Assembly (NCBI GenBank): GCA_964534095.1
Contig: CAZHPF010000018.1
Span: 1 to 13,192 of the forward strand
DNA from: CALMSM01 sp964534095
Lineage (GTDB): Bacteria; Patescibacteriota; Saccharimonadia; Saccharimonadales; CALMSM01
Length of the DNA stretch: 13,192 nt
Reading direction: 5' to 3'
Position numbers and translations under genes: made by a program. Positions 6,358 to 12,080 of this stretch are shown piece after piece. Within the stretch, counting starts at the first letter, position 1; every line of letters starts with the position of its first letter. The notes under the pieces are model-generated. The model was not told the DNA's origin and searched no databases. It saw only the letters and a program-made list of their open reading frames with translations.

Positions 6358-6410
6358 ACACCAGATATAGCGCGCTTTTATAAATATACTACGCAATTTA
6401 ATTAAATTCA

Positions 6411-6439
6411 TTGCAATGGTTTGATTCTTAGCATACACT
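6411..6439 (+). promoter_or_regulatory. Sigma-70-type promoter with leaderless spacing, histidine phosphatase gene
   Basis: TTGCAA (6411-6416) and TACACT (6434-6439) are separated by 17 nt. Seven nt follow before ATG 6447, so transcription should begin at or next to the start codon. A perfect 14-bp AT palindrome (arms AATTTAA/TTAAATT, 6395-6408) lies 2 bp upstream of the -35 and may act as an UP-like element or operator. Confidence 0.5.
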
Positions 6440-6446
6440 TTTAGTA

Positions 6447-7139
6447 ATGTCATCACCCGGTGCACAATTCGAAAAAACAGTCCTCTTAGTCCGGCACGGC
6501 CAAAGTGTTGACAATGGGATGCCGGTACATCAAGCAGCAGACGCAGATTTAAGCCCGCTTGGCCGTGAACAGGCAGCTTTAGTAGCAGAAAGACTGAGAG
6601 ATGCAGACATCGAAGCGCTGGTTTCAAGCACCCTACCACGTGCCCGTCAAACTGCAGAGTTCATTGCTGAGGCCACAGGCAAGGCGCCTGAATTCTCAGG
6701 CTTATTTGTAGAAAGAATTAAACCTCTTGAAATTCACGGTAAATCTACATCAGATGCTGCGGCTAATGAAACCTATCAACGCTGGATAGAGAGCATGGAA
6801 ACACCAGGAACTCCAGTGCTAGAAGGAGCCGAAAATTACGACACAATACTTGCACGAGTGGATGACGGATTGGCCTATTTGGCTGGCAGGCCAGAAAAAC
6901 GGCTAGCTGTAGTCACCCACGGTTACTTTACGCGAACACTCCTAGCCCAAGTTATTATGGGTGACCATCTGACCCCTAGCACTATGCTGGCCATAAGAGG
7001 AGAAACATTGGTAAATCCGGCCAATGCCAGCCTTACCGAACTGCAGCTTCGACAAGCTGCGACTGGAGAATTGGTTTGGGCATTAGGCGCATACAATGAC
7101 TGCACGCACTTACCCCTAGACAATAGAACTAGTTTATAA
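6447..7139 (+). CDS. Histidine phosphatase superfamily protein (phosphoglycerate mutase-like)
   Basis: A 230-residue protein. The N-terminal TVLLVRHGQS (11-20) carries the phosphohistidine H17 with R16. SSTLPRARQTAEFI (60-73) supplies the second arginine (R65), and FVERIKPLE (87-95) the acidic residue typical of branch-1 enzymes. VVTHGYFTRTLL (155-166) supplies the second histidine, H158. The catalytic set is complete. These enzymes dephosphorylate small phosphometabolites or proteins; cobC-type alpha-ribazole phosphatases and broad phosphatases share the same fold. There is a B12-linked locus in the window but it is 1.3 kb away and separately transcribed, so a cobalamin role is not supported. 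The stop is 9 bp from the end of the convergent YdeI-like gene. Confidence 0.85.
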   Translation: MSSPGAQFEKTVLLVRHGQSVDNGMPVHQAADADLSPLGREQAALVAERLRDADIEALVSSTLPRARQTAEFIAEATGKAPEFSGLFVERIKPLEIHGKSTSDAAANETYQRWIESMETPGTPVLEGAENYDTILARVDDGLAYLAGRPEKRLAVVTHGYFTRTLLAQVIMGDHLTPSTMLAIRGETLVNPANASLTELQLRQAATGELVWALGAYNDCTHLPLDNRTSL

Positions 7140-7148
7140 GTGGCTGGG

Positions 7149-7463
7149 TTAAACAGGTTTTTTGGATTGTTTGTTGAGTGCCCATTGTACGGAGGGGCTT
7201 ATCGGCTTGTCTGGGCGGTGAATGCAACCTATCCAGCAGCAAGGCCGGCGCTTTCCTTCAAGCAGTTCTTCGCACGTCCTTTGGATGCGGCGGTTCCTGG
7301 TTTCAATTTGTTTGGCATTCTCCACCCAACAGATAAACTCGTTGCGCGCAAGCGGCGTAATATCTTCCCATAGAGCAAGTACCTTTGGATTAGCAACCAG
7401 TGCCTTGTGCAGATCCGTGGGCATTTTGTGTACTGTACCGCCAGAAATTTCTTTTGTAGGCAT
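7149..7463 (-). CDS. YdeI/OmdA-like small protein (bacteriocin-protection family)
   Basis: A 104-residue protein matching the C-terminal domain of the YdeI/OmpD-associated family: PTDLHKALVANPKVLALWEDITPLARNEF, then WVENAKQIETRNRRIQR and CEELLEGKRRP. The arginine-rich 'AKxxETRxRRI' helix is the family hallmark. It ends with a Cys-rich CCWIGCIHR segment. In some bacteria relatives influence resistance to antimicrobial peptides, but the biochemical activity is unknown. The start was set at ATG 7463 because TACAAT lies 7 nt upstream; an upstream in-frame ATG at 7490 would place the promoter inside the gene. It converges on the phosphatase gene (9-bp gap) and diverges from the TauE/SafE permease. 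Confidence 0.75.
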   Translation of the reverse strand: MPTKEISGGTVHKMPTDLHKALVANPKVLALWEDITPLARNEFICWVENAKQIETRNRRIQRTCEELLEGKRRPCCWIGCIHRPDKPISPSVQWALNKQSKKPV

Positions 7464-7470
7464 ATCATTT

Positions 7471-7476
7471 ATTGTA
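7471..7476 (-). promoter_or_regulatory. -10 hexamer of leaderless promoter for YdeI-like gene
   Basis: On the reverse strand TACAAT is followed by 7 nt and ATG 7463. No Shine-Dalgarno precedes the ATG. Confidence 0.45.
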
Positions 7477-7561
7477 CATGGTTTTGGCAAACGTACGGAA
7501 CTTGAGGCCAGGATTACCGATAAAAGAATTGTGACACAGATACTTCTTTCGCAGGGTTTCT

Positions 7562-7570
7562 TGCTATGAT
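7562..7570 (+). promoter_or_regulatory. Extended -10 (TGcTATGAT) of leaderless promoter for permease gene
   Basis: TGC (7562-7564) plus TATGAT (7565-7570), followed by 6 nt and ATG 7577. The in-frame GTG at 7571 directly abuts the hexamer and is unlikely to be transcribed. Confidence 0.6.
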
Positions 7571-7576
7571 GTGTTA

Positions 7577-8302
7577 ATGCACGAATTAATCCTTTTGGGT
7601 ATCGGTTTTTTAGCAGCTTTTATTGGCACCATGTCTGGTGGTGGAGCCGGTTTATTGGCATTGTTTACGCTGCTCTCGTTTGGGATGCCCCTCAACTCCG
7701 CAATCGCCACCAACAAAATAGGAGACCTTGGCTTTTTCTTGCCAGCTCTTCGTAACCTCATTCGGGCAAAGCAAATCAACAAGAAAGCACTACCCCCTAT
7801 TATTGCGGTAAATCTACTGGGCGTAACGGCCGGTACGTTCTTGGTTGCGTGGCTTAATGAGGAAATCCTGACAAAGTTTGTAGTAGTAATTTTAATGCTG
7901 CTGATATTTCTCAGCATTTTTAGGAAGAACTATGCTCTTAAAGAGCGACCAGCCAAATGGTACTGGCCAATAATATATTTCGGTACTTCAATGTCGGCGG
8001 GAGCCCTTGGGGCGGGAACGGGAATTCTGTCCACCATGACGCTTATGTATTTTAGAGGCTTCAAAGCATTGCAAGCTATGGCACACAGCTTCTTTGCTAA
8101 TTTGTTTGGCTGGAGCTTAAGTGCAGCAATCCTGTTATTTACAGATTTAGTTAATTATAGATATGCCCTCTTATTGTTTATAGGGAATACAGTCGGTGCT
8201 CATTTTGGCTCGAAGATTGCTATCAAACGAGGTAACGGCTTCGTGCGGTACATGATAATGGCGCTTGCTATCTGTGTAGTGATCCAGCTCATATTTTCCT
8301 GA
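7577..8302 (+). CDS. TauE/SafE (TSUP) family membrane permease
   Basis: A 241-residue integral membrane protein with about seven to eight hydrophobic segments. The N-terminal half has FLAAFIGTMSGGGAGLLAL, the typical glycine-rich TSUP motif, followed by NSAIATNKIGDLG. The C-terminal half repeats it as GTSMSAGALGAGTGILST, then FFANLFGW and FIGNTVGAHFGSKIAIKRG, the conserved last-helix region. This internal duplication is characteristic of the family, whose members move sulfur-containing anions such as sulfite, taurine or sulfoacetate across the cytoplasmic membrane. The substrate here is unknown. It is followed by the cobalamin riboswitch leader, which has its own promoter, so it is not part of that unit. 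No convincing terminator is visible after the stop. Confidence 0.85.
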   Translation: MHELILLGIGFLAAFIGTMSGGGAGLLALFTLLSFGMPLNSAIATNKIGDLGFFLPALRNLIRAKQINKKALPPIIAVNLLGVTAGTFLVAWLNEEILTKFVVVILMLLIFLSIFRKNYALKERPAKWYWPIIYFGTSMSAGALGAGTGILSTMTLMYFRGFKALQAMAHSFFANLFGWSLSAAILLFTDLVNYRYALLLFIGNTVGAHFGSKIAIKRGNGFVRYMIMALAICVVIQLIFS

Positions 8303-8373
8303 CCACTTGATTAGCTAAGGTAGTGCTAGCAGAAGCAATTCGAATCCATCATAGGTCAATTTCGCAACAATAC

Positions 8374-8403
8374 TTTACATTATCAAAACCATGGGCGTAT
8401 AGT
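8374..8403 (+). promoter_or_regulatory. Sigma-70-type promoter driving the riboswitch leader
   Basis: TTTACA (8374-8379) and TATAGT (8398-8403) are separated by 18 nt. The predicted start near 8410 is about 20 nt before the riboswitch P1 stem. This is one of the few promoters in the window with a long leader. Confidence 0.45.
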
Positions 8404-8423
8404 TAGGGATACCTTAATAATTA

Positions 8424-8562
8424 AACGTCTTATACGTGGAAGTTCGGTGAAATTCCGGCGCTGTGCCGCAACTGTAATGCTGCCAATATGAGCAGTAAGT
8501 CAGGTCGTCGTATAAGTACAAGTCCCGAGCAGGATAGGTAAATTGTTTGTCGTCATCCTCGG
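8424..8562 (+). promoter_or_regulatory. Cobalamin (vitamin B12) riboswitch
   Basis: The aptamer is closed by an 8-bp P1 stem, CTTATACG (8429-8436) with CGTATAAG (8509-8516). Inside it lie the highly conserved core GGTGAAATTCC (8446-8456), then GCCGCAACTGTAA (8465-8477). A small hairpin, TGCT/AGCA (8478-8481, 8491-8494), follows, and then a B12-box-like AAGTCAGG (8497-8504). The aptamer is compact, with little between P1 and the core, as in short AdoCbl-type variants; the B12 box departs from the usual GCCAGGAGACC-like form. A bulged hairpin follows (CCG 8525-8527 plus AGGAT 8531-8535 against ATCCT 8555-8559 plus CGG 8560-8562), probably part of the switch. It controls the DUF4430/DUF6580 pair downstream, which is the main evidence for a B12 role for those proteins. 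Together with its promoter it accounts for the 303-nt gene-free stretch 8303-8605. Confidence 0.88.
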
Positions 8563-8587
8563 TGGCGATTTTTAGTTTACAGACCAG

Positions 8588-8601
8588 CTCCGAAATGGAG
8601 G
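8588..8601 (+). promoter_or_regulatory. Shine-Dalgarno of the DUF4430 gene inside a small sequestering hairpin
   Basis: GGAGG (8597-8601) lies 4 nt before ATG 8606. CTCC (8588-8591) can pair with GGAG (8597-8600) across a GAAAT loop, hiding the ribosome site. No U-tract terminator precedes the gene, so translational control by the riboswitch is more likely than attenuation. Confidence 0.5.
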
Positions 8602-8605
8602 AAAA

Positions 8606-9016
8606 ATGAAAAAATCAATTCTAGCAGTCATCATTGTGGCCGTAATAGGGCTCTTTGGTTTTGGGGTCTACAACATAACCCAACAGGAAACATCAGTCGA
8701 TAGCTCGGTGCAGACCACAGAGCAAGTGGCGCAGCCGACAGAAGATAACATTACCTTTAGCGAAGATGGCAAGACTGTCACATACCAAGGCGAGGAGAGC
8801 GTTACAGCATTAGCTACGCTCAAATCTTTAACCACAGTGACTACGGAAAATAGTGACTTTGGTGAGCTTGTGACTGGGATTAATGGCGTACAGGCCGATA
8901 GTTCAAAAGAATACTGGTCATTCTATGTTAACGGCAAGTATGCAGACGAGGGAGCAGGCACCTATAAAGCCAAGTCAGGCGATAGCTTTAAATGGCAGTT
9001 GGAACAACTGCAGTGA
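8606..9016 (+). CDS. Membrane-anchored DUF4430 (transcobalamin C-terminal-like) protein
   Basis: A 136-residue secreted or surface protein. Residues 1-22 are Lys-Lys plus a hydrophobic helix that would serve as signal or anchor; there is no lipobox cysteine, so it probably stays membrane-tethered. A Ser/Thr/Gln-rich linker (about 26-48) leads to a DUF4430 domain (about 55-134) with TALATLKSLTTVTT, SDFGELVTGINGVQAD, KEYWSFYVNGKYADEGAGTY and SGDSFKWQLE. The EYWsFYVNGk...GaGtY...GD pattern is diagnostic. DUF4430 is related to the C-terminal domain of animal transcobalamin/intrinsic factor, which caps the corrinoid. Position directly behind a cobalamin riboswitch makes corrinoid capture at the cell surface the most reasonable role. 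It overlaps the next gene by 4 nt if GTG 9013 is used. Confidence 0.85.
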   Translation: MKKSILAVIIVAVIGLFGFGVYNITQQETSVDSSVQTTEQVAQPTEDNITFSEDGKTVTYQGEESVTALATLKSLTTVTTENSDFGELVTGINGVQADSSKEYWSFYVNGKYADEGAGTYKAKSGDSFKWQLEQLQ

Positions 9017-9564
9017 GACTTACGAACGGCACTCTTATAAAAGCAGGCTTGGCGCTAACACTGATTGCCTTTGCGATAATCAGCAGGGTGCTCCCGCATC
9101 CTGCAAACTTTGCACCTATCGCTGCTGTTGCAATTTTTGGCGGGGCAATCCTGCCAAGAAAGTGGGCTACATTTTTACCGCTCGTTGCCATGATAATTAG
9201 CGACTTATTTATAGGGCTACATCCTCTCATTTTGGTTACATGGGGTAGTTTTGCAATTGTCGCTTTAGCAAGTAACCGTTTTCTAAAACACATCACCCCT
9301 CTGTCTATAGGGACGGCAAGTGTGGGGGCGTCAATGTTTTTCTTTTTGGTCTCCAACCTTGGTGTGTGGCTCGAGGGACGGCTGTATGCATTAACGTTTG
9401 AGGGGTTAATACATTGTTATTACAACGCCCTGCCTTTTTTCCGCAACACGCTACTTGGTGATTTGTTCTATAGTTCTTTGTTGTTTGGAGCATACGCCTT
9501 TGTGTATAAGATTGTTTTACATAGAAGCGGCAAGCTCGCCATACAAACCACTAAACATGCCTGA
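9013..9564 (+). CDS. DUF6580 family membrane protein, putative ECF-type S-component for cobalamin
   Basis: A 183-residue, strongly hydrophobic protein with about five to six membrane segments. It starts with RVLPHPANFAPIAAVAIFGGAIL (25-47), then PLVAMIISDLFIGLH (56-70), FFLVSNLGVWL (110-120), and FEGLIHCYYNALPFFRNTLLGDLFYSSLLFG (129-159). These match DUF6580, a family with the architecture of ECF-transporter S-components. I chose GTG 9013 because GTGA overlaps the DUF4430 stop in the usual coupled arrangement; ATG 8992, seven codons earlier, is an alternative. No EcfA ATPase or EcfT gene is in the window, so it would need shared ones elsewhere. The B12 substrate is inferred from the riboswitch and the DUF4430 partner. 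Confidence 0.8.
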   Translation: MRLTNGTLIKAGLALTLIAFAIISRVLPHPANFAPIAAVAIFGGAILPRKWATFLPLVAMIISDLFIGLHPLILVTWGSFAIVALASNRFLKHITPLSIGTASVGASMFFFLVSNLGVWLEGRLYALTFEGLIHCYYNALPFFRNTLLGDLFYSSLLFGAYAFVYKIVLHRSGKLAIQTTKHA

Positions 9565-9624
9565 GCGAAGATTAGGTCTTTTTGCTACTTTTTGGACATA
9601 ATTTTGGTTAACCTCAAACTCAAA

Positions 9625-9640
9625 AATTAGCTTACTAATT
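9625..9640 (-). terminator. Possible weak terminator for the leftward MFS gene
   Basis: AATTAG (9625-9630) and CTAATT (9635-9640) form a 6-bp stem with a 4-nt loop. On the reverse strand it is followed by TTT, about 65 nt after the MFS stop. The stem is AT-rich, so support is weak. The rest of 9565-9703 shows no gene; an 8-bp palindrome GGTTAACC lies at 9606-9613. Confidence 0.25.
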
Positions 9641-9703
9641 GAAGAGGACAGAGAAACCACAACCAACACAGTAGAAGTGTAGGAAGTATCTAGCAAGCCT
9701 GCG

Positions 9704-10882
9704 CTACTGGGTCTTTTCTTCCTCCAAGACGGGGAGTGTTTGCCGGTTAAGTTTTCGTTGGATAATAAAAGGAAGGGCAGCAGTCATGCTGGCAAACATA
9801 ATGAATGGCAACCAGTAATTTCCAATGTAAAGAAACAGAGCTGAGATTGCAAAAACGACGGTTCGCCCGATATTACCGTAAAACTCCCCTGCACGCCAGA
9901 AGCCAGTATCTTTGGTGCCAAGATCTATATGAGCCGCGAACCGAATCGGCAGGGAAAGGTTATCGAAAACGGTGTACAGACCAATTATCGGTACCAGCGT
10001 GGCAAGCGTCTTAAAGGAAGGCATAATTACTATCAATATAGCCATGACGAAAAGCAGCGGATATAGTAGTTCTGCCCGCTTGTGGTATCTATCCGATACA
10101 GCCGAAAGCGCAAATGACACGAACAAACTTATGAGTGCCAGATAGCTGAGCAACCCGCCGAACGCATACTCGGTCTTGATAAAGAGCAGTGCATAGATTG
10201 TCATAAAGTGCCACTGGAAAAAATGTATTGCCGAGTCAAAAAAGACTATCGTACGTATACCGGAAAAGGCTTTGTCGGCTTGCTTGAAAGTCATATTCTC
10301 CCGGTAGTCGAAGTACTTACCTTGGATATAGAGAAACGGTGCGATACAGAGAAGTAGTGCGATAGAGAACAGCACTTTATAACCAAAATTGTCAATGACT
10401 AACGCGCCAAGCGGTGGCATAATTATCCCGCCAAGCGTGGGGAAAATAAAGTAGAGCGACGAATCTTTGGCATGTTGGTGGTTATTGGATTTGTTGAAGA
10501 AAGAGGTATTAAACGACACCCAAAACAAGCCAAGTTTAAGCCCTTCGAAGATGCCAAAGAGAAGCCAAGAATATGGCATATAAAAAAGCAGAGACAACAC
10601 AGACCCCGCATAGGCCAGCACCCCAAGCCTCAGAAACCTTTTGGTGTTCCACTGATTAATAAAATAGACGATGGGTAGCGACACCAGAGGACTAATTGCC
10701 CAAATAAGTATAATTTTATACATCTGGACACCTTGTTGTTGGAAAAAGAACGAAGCAAACCCCACAGCAAAACTATTCACCAGGTTCACCATCACGTTTA
10801 AGCCCGCGCCTTGCTTAATTCTCTTAAAATATGCAGAGGCATTACCCCTGAAGCTCATTTGTGACATAGCTAGAGTATACAT
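9704..10882 (-). CDS. Major facilitator superfamily (MFS) transporter
   Basis: About 392 residues with about eleven to twelve hydrophobic helices, an amphipathic start (FRGNASAYFKRIKQGAG) and a charged C-terminal tail (RQTLPVLEEEKTQ). Loop motifs are loose: INQWNTKRFLRLG sits where MFS motif A would be, and SDRYHKRAELLYP plays the same role in the second half. ALVIDNFGYKVLF ends a helix in the way many MFS sugar or drug transporters do. The substrate is unknown. Start choice is open. ATG 10882 has AGGAG 4 nt upstream; ATG 10867, five codons in, has TATACT exactly 6 nt upstream, matching the leaderless pattern used throughout the window. A further in-frame ATG at 10948 lacks support. It is divergent from the third Nudix gene. 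Confidence 0.8.
   Translation of the reverse strand: MYTLAMSQMSFRGNASAYFKRIKQGAGLNVMVNLVNSFAVGFASFFFQQQGVQMYKIILIWAISPLVSLPIVYFINQWNTKRFLRLGVLAYAGSVLSLLFYMPYSWLLFGIFEGLKLGLFWVSFNTSFFNKSNNHQHAKDSSLYFIFPTLGGIIMPPLGALVIDNFGYKVLFSIALLLCIAPFLYIQGKYFDYRENMTFKQADKAFSGIRTIVFFDSAIHFFQWHFMTIYALLFIKTEYAFGGLLSYLALISLFVSFALSAVSDRYHKRAELLYPLLFVMAILIVIMPSFKTLATLVPIIGLYTVFDNLSLPIRFAAHIDLGTKDTGFWRAGEFYGNIGRTVVFAISALFLYIGNYWLPFIMFASMTAALPFIIQRKLNRQTLPVLEEEKTQ
10874..10879 (-). promoter_or_regulatory. -10 hexamer (TATACT) suggesting a leaderless MFS start at 10867
   Basis: On the reverse strand TATACT is followed by 6 nt and ATG 10867. It lies just inside the coding frame that begins at ATG 10882, so it and the Shine-Dalgarno at 10887-10891 point to alternative starts. 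Confidence 0.4.
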
Positions 10883-10912
10883 TAGTCTCCTATTTGCATA
10901 GAGATTGTGGGT

Positions 10913-10918
10913 TATACT
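10913..10918 (+). promoter_or_regulatory. -10 hexamer for third Nudix gene
   Basis: TATACT with 9 nt to ATG 10928, leaving a leader of only about 2-3 nt. It lies 33 bp from the oppositely oriented TATACT of the MFS gene, so the two promoters probably interfere or are co-regulated. Confidence 0.45.
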
Positions 10919-10927
10919 AGTTCCTAT

Positions 10928-11365
10928 ATGAGCGATATTGTTCCGCAATTAGCTGAGATTATGGATTGTCTTTACCGTGTTGCTGTGAAAGCCGTTATTA
11001 TAGAAAGCGGCAAGTTGCTGGTCGTTCAAGAAGACGAAGGCTGGTACGGTCTGCCGGGCGGAGGAGTGGACTACACAGAAACCATCCACAAAACGCTTGA
11101 TAGAGAGATCCAAGAAGAGCTAGGTATTCAGATAGATACTTTAGAAATTGACCCCAGCCCAGCATTTGTCACTAACCGAGGAGTGGTCGATAAGGTGCCC
11201 CGATTTACTTTGTACTATCATGTCCGCATGCAAACTAATGACAAAGCTACTACTACTGTATCGGCAGAACTGGCGCATAAGTGGGTAGATAGATCCGAGT
11301 TTGTGAACCTTTCTTTGCAGCCAAATGTTAAGGCTGCCAGAGAATTCTTGCTCAGCCAGCTGTAG
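10928..11365 (+). CDS. Nudix hydrolase (MutT-like)
   Basis: A 145-residue single-domain Nudix protein. LYRVAVKAVIIESGKLLVVQEDEGWYGLPGGGVDYTETIHKT leads into REIQEELGI, so the box has the canonical G-x5-E-x7-REUxEExGU spacing, unlike the two other Nudix proteins in the window. The N-terminal YRVAVKAVI and WYGLPGGGVD resemble MutT/NudI-like enzymes that hydrolyse modified nucleoside triphosphates; the exact substrate is not deducible. I chose ATG 10928; the in-frame GTG at 10907 precedes the -10 hexamer and would be outside the transcript. The glycosylase gene follows after 59 nt and might be partly co-transcribed, which would pair nucleotide-pool cleaning with base repair. Confidence 0.85.
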   Translation: MSDIVPQLAEIMDCLYRVAVKAVIIESGKLLVVQEDEGWYGLPGGGVDYTETIHKTLDREIQEELGIQIDTLEIDPSPAFVTNRGVVDKVPRFTLYYHVRMQTNDKATTTVSAELAHKWVDRSEFVNLSLQPNVKAAREFLLSQL

Positions 11366-11410
11366 CATTAACCAGCTTACCCTTAGTATATTAAACTAGC
11401 CATCTCATTA

Positions 11411-11427
11411 GAAGGAGGATAAGTATC
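11411..11427 (+). promoter_or_regulatory. Strong Shine-Dalgarno at ideal distance from an ATC codon
   Basis: GAAGGAGG (11411-11418), a 6-nt spacer and ATC (11425-11427), which is in frame with the glycosylase. No ATG, GTG or CTG occurs in frame between the upstream TAA (11392) and the TTG at 11446, which lies 27 nt from the GGAGG. Confidence 0.65.
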
Positions 11428-12003
11428 AAACCAACCGCAGATTTATTGTTCTTGGGCGGCAGCGCGGTGCGGGTAGCGCCGCAGCTATTGGGATGCGTAT
11501 TAGAACGGACTATTGCAGGAGAGACGTTGCGCGGTCGCATCGTAGAAACAGAAGCGTATGACCAGACCGACATAGCCAGTCATAGCTACCGTGGCGAGAC
11601 TGAACGCACCCGCGTTATGTTTGGCTCGGCCGGGCACTTATACGTTTACTTTACCTACGGCATGCACTATTGTTGCAATATAGTAGTCGGAGAAACAGGG
11701 CATGGCGCGGCGGTGCTAATTCGGGCACTTGAACCATTGGAGGGCGTCACTACCATGAGCACGAACCGAGGAGGGAAGACTGAACAGGAATTAACTAATG
11801 AGCCGGCCAAACTATGCCAGGCACTAGGCATCAACCGCACCCTAAACGGACATAATCTGCGCACAACACCCCTTAAGCTTATCCCGCAGCCGCCACTGCC
11901 GGTAAGCCAGATTATCCAAACGACGCGCATAGGTATAAGCCAAGCCAAAGATATCCCCTGGCGTTTCTATATCAAAGACAACTCTTTTGTCTCGAAACCT
12001 TAG
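11425..12003 (+). CDS. mpg: 3-methyladenine DNA glycosylase (AAG/MPG family)
   Basis: A base-excision-repair enzyme that removes alkylated or deaminated purines. About 192 residues from ATC, or 185 from TTG 11446. The family block is clear: VAPQLLGCVL, then IVETEAYDQTDIASHSYRG, which contains the catalytic Glu of VETEAY, then TRVMFGSAGHLYVYFTYGMHYCCNIV and VLIRALEPLEG. EPAKLCQALGI with NGHNL and the C-terminal DIPWRFYIKDNSFVS complete the fold. Essentially full length for bacterial AAG (about 190-210 aa). The family N-terminus usually includes a few residues before the 'F..' segment; KPTADLLFLGG supplies these only if translation begins at ATC 11425, where the Shine-Dalgarno points. TTG 11446 is the conventional alternative. 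Either an ATC start or an ATG-to-ATC change or sequencing error would explain this. Confidence 0.88.
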   Translation: MKPTADLLFLGGSAVRVAPQLLGCVLERTIAGETLRGRIVETEAYDQTDIASHSYRGETERTRVMFGSAGHLYVYFTYGMHYCCNIVVGETGHGAAVLIRALEPLEGVTTMSTNRGGKTEQELTNEPAKLCQALGINRTLNGHNLRTTPLKLIPQPPLPVSQIIQTTRIGISQAKDIPWRFYIKDNSFVSKP

Positions 12004-12032
12004 AGTCATGGTTTAACTAAAATAATTCACTA

Positions 12033-12061
12033 TTGATATTAATTTGTTTAGTTGCTAAACT
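12033..12061 (+). promoter_or_regulatory. Sigma-70-type promoter of the marR-exporter unit
   Basis: TTGATA (12033-12038) and TAAACT (12056-12061) are separated by 17 nt. The predicted start is near 12068, giving a leader of about 13 nt without a Shine-Dalgarno before ATG 12081. The -10 overlaps the first palindrome. Confidence 0.55.
12046..12060. promoter_or_regulatory. Palindromic MarR operator candidate 1
   Basis: GTTTAG-TTG-CTAAAC, with perfect 6-bp arms, covers the -10 region of the marR promoter. Binding here would block RNA polymerase, matching typical MarR autorepression. The DNA partner is inferred. Confidence 0.6.
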
Positions 12062-12063
12062 AA

Positions 12064-12074
12064 TTAGTAACTAA
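12064..12074. promoter_or_regulatory. Palindromic MarR operator candidate 2
   Basis: TTAGT-A-ACTAA is a perfect 11-bp palindrome sharing the TTAG...CTAA core with candidate 1, centred 16 bp downstream and covering the predicted transcription start. A related GTTTAACTAA lies at 12011-12020, where the two arms are nearly fused. Confidence 0.55.
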
Positions 12075-12080
12075 ACCATT

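Noticed and set aside
6447..7139. Histidine phosphatase as CobC (alpha-ribazole phosphatase) linked to the B12 locus
   Set aside because: It is separated from the riboswitch by two genes, is separately transcribed, and shows only general superfamily motifs.
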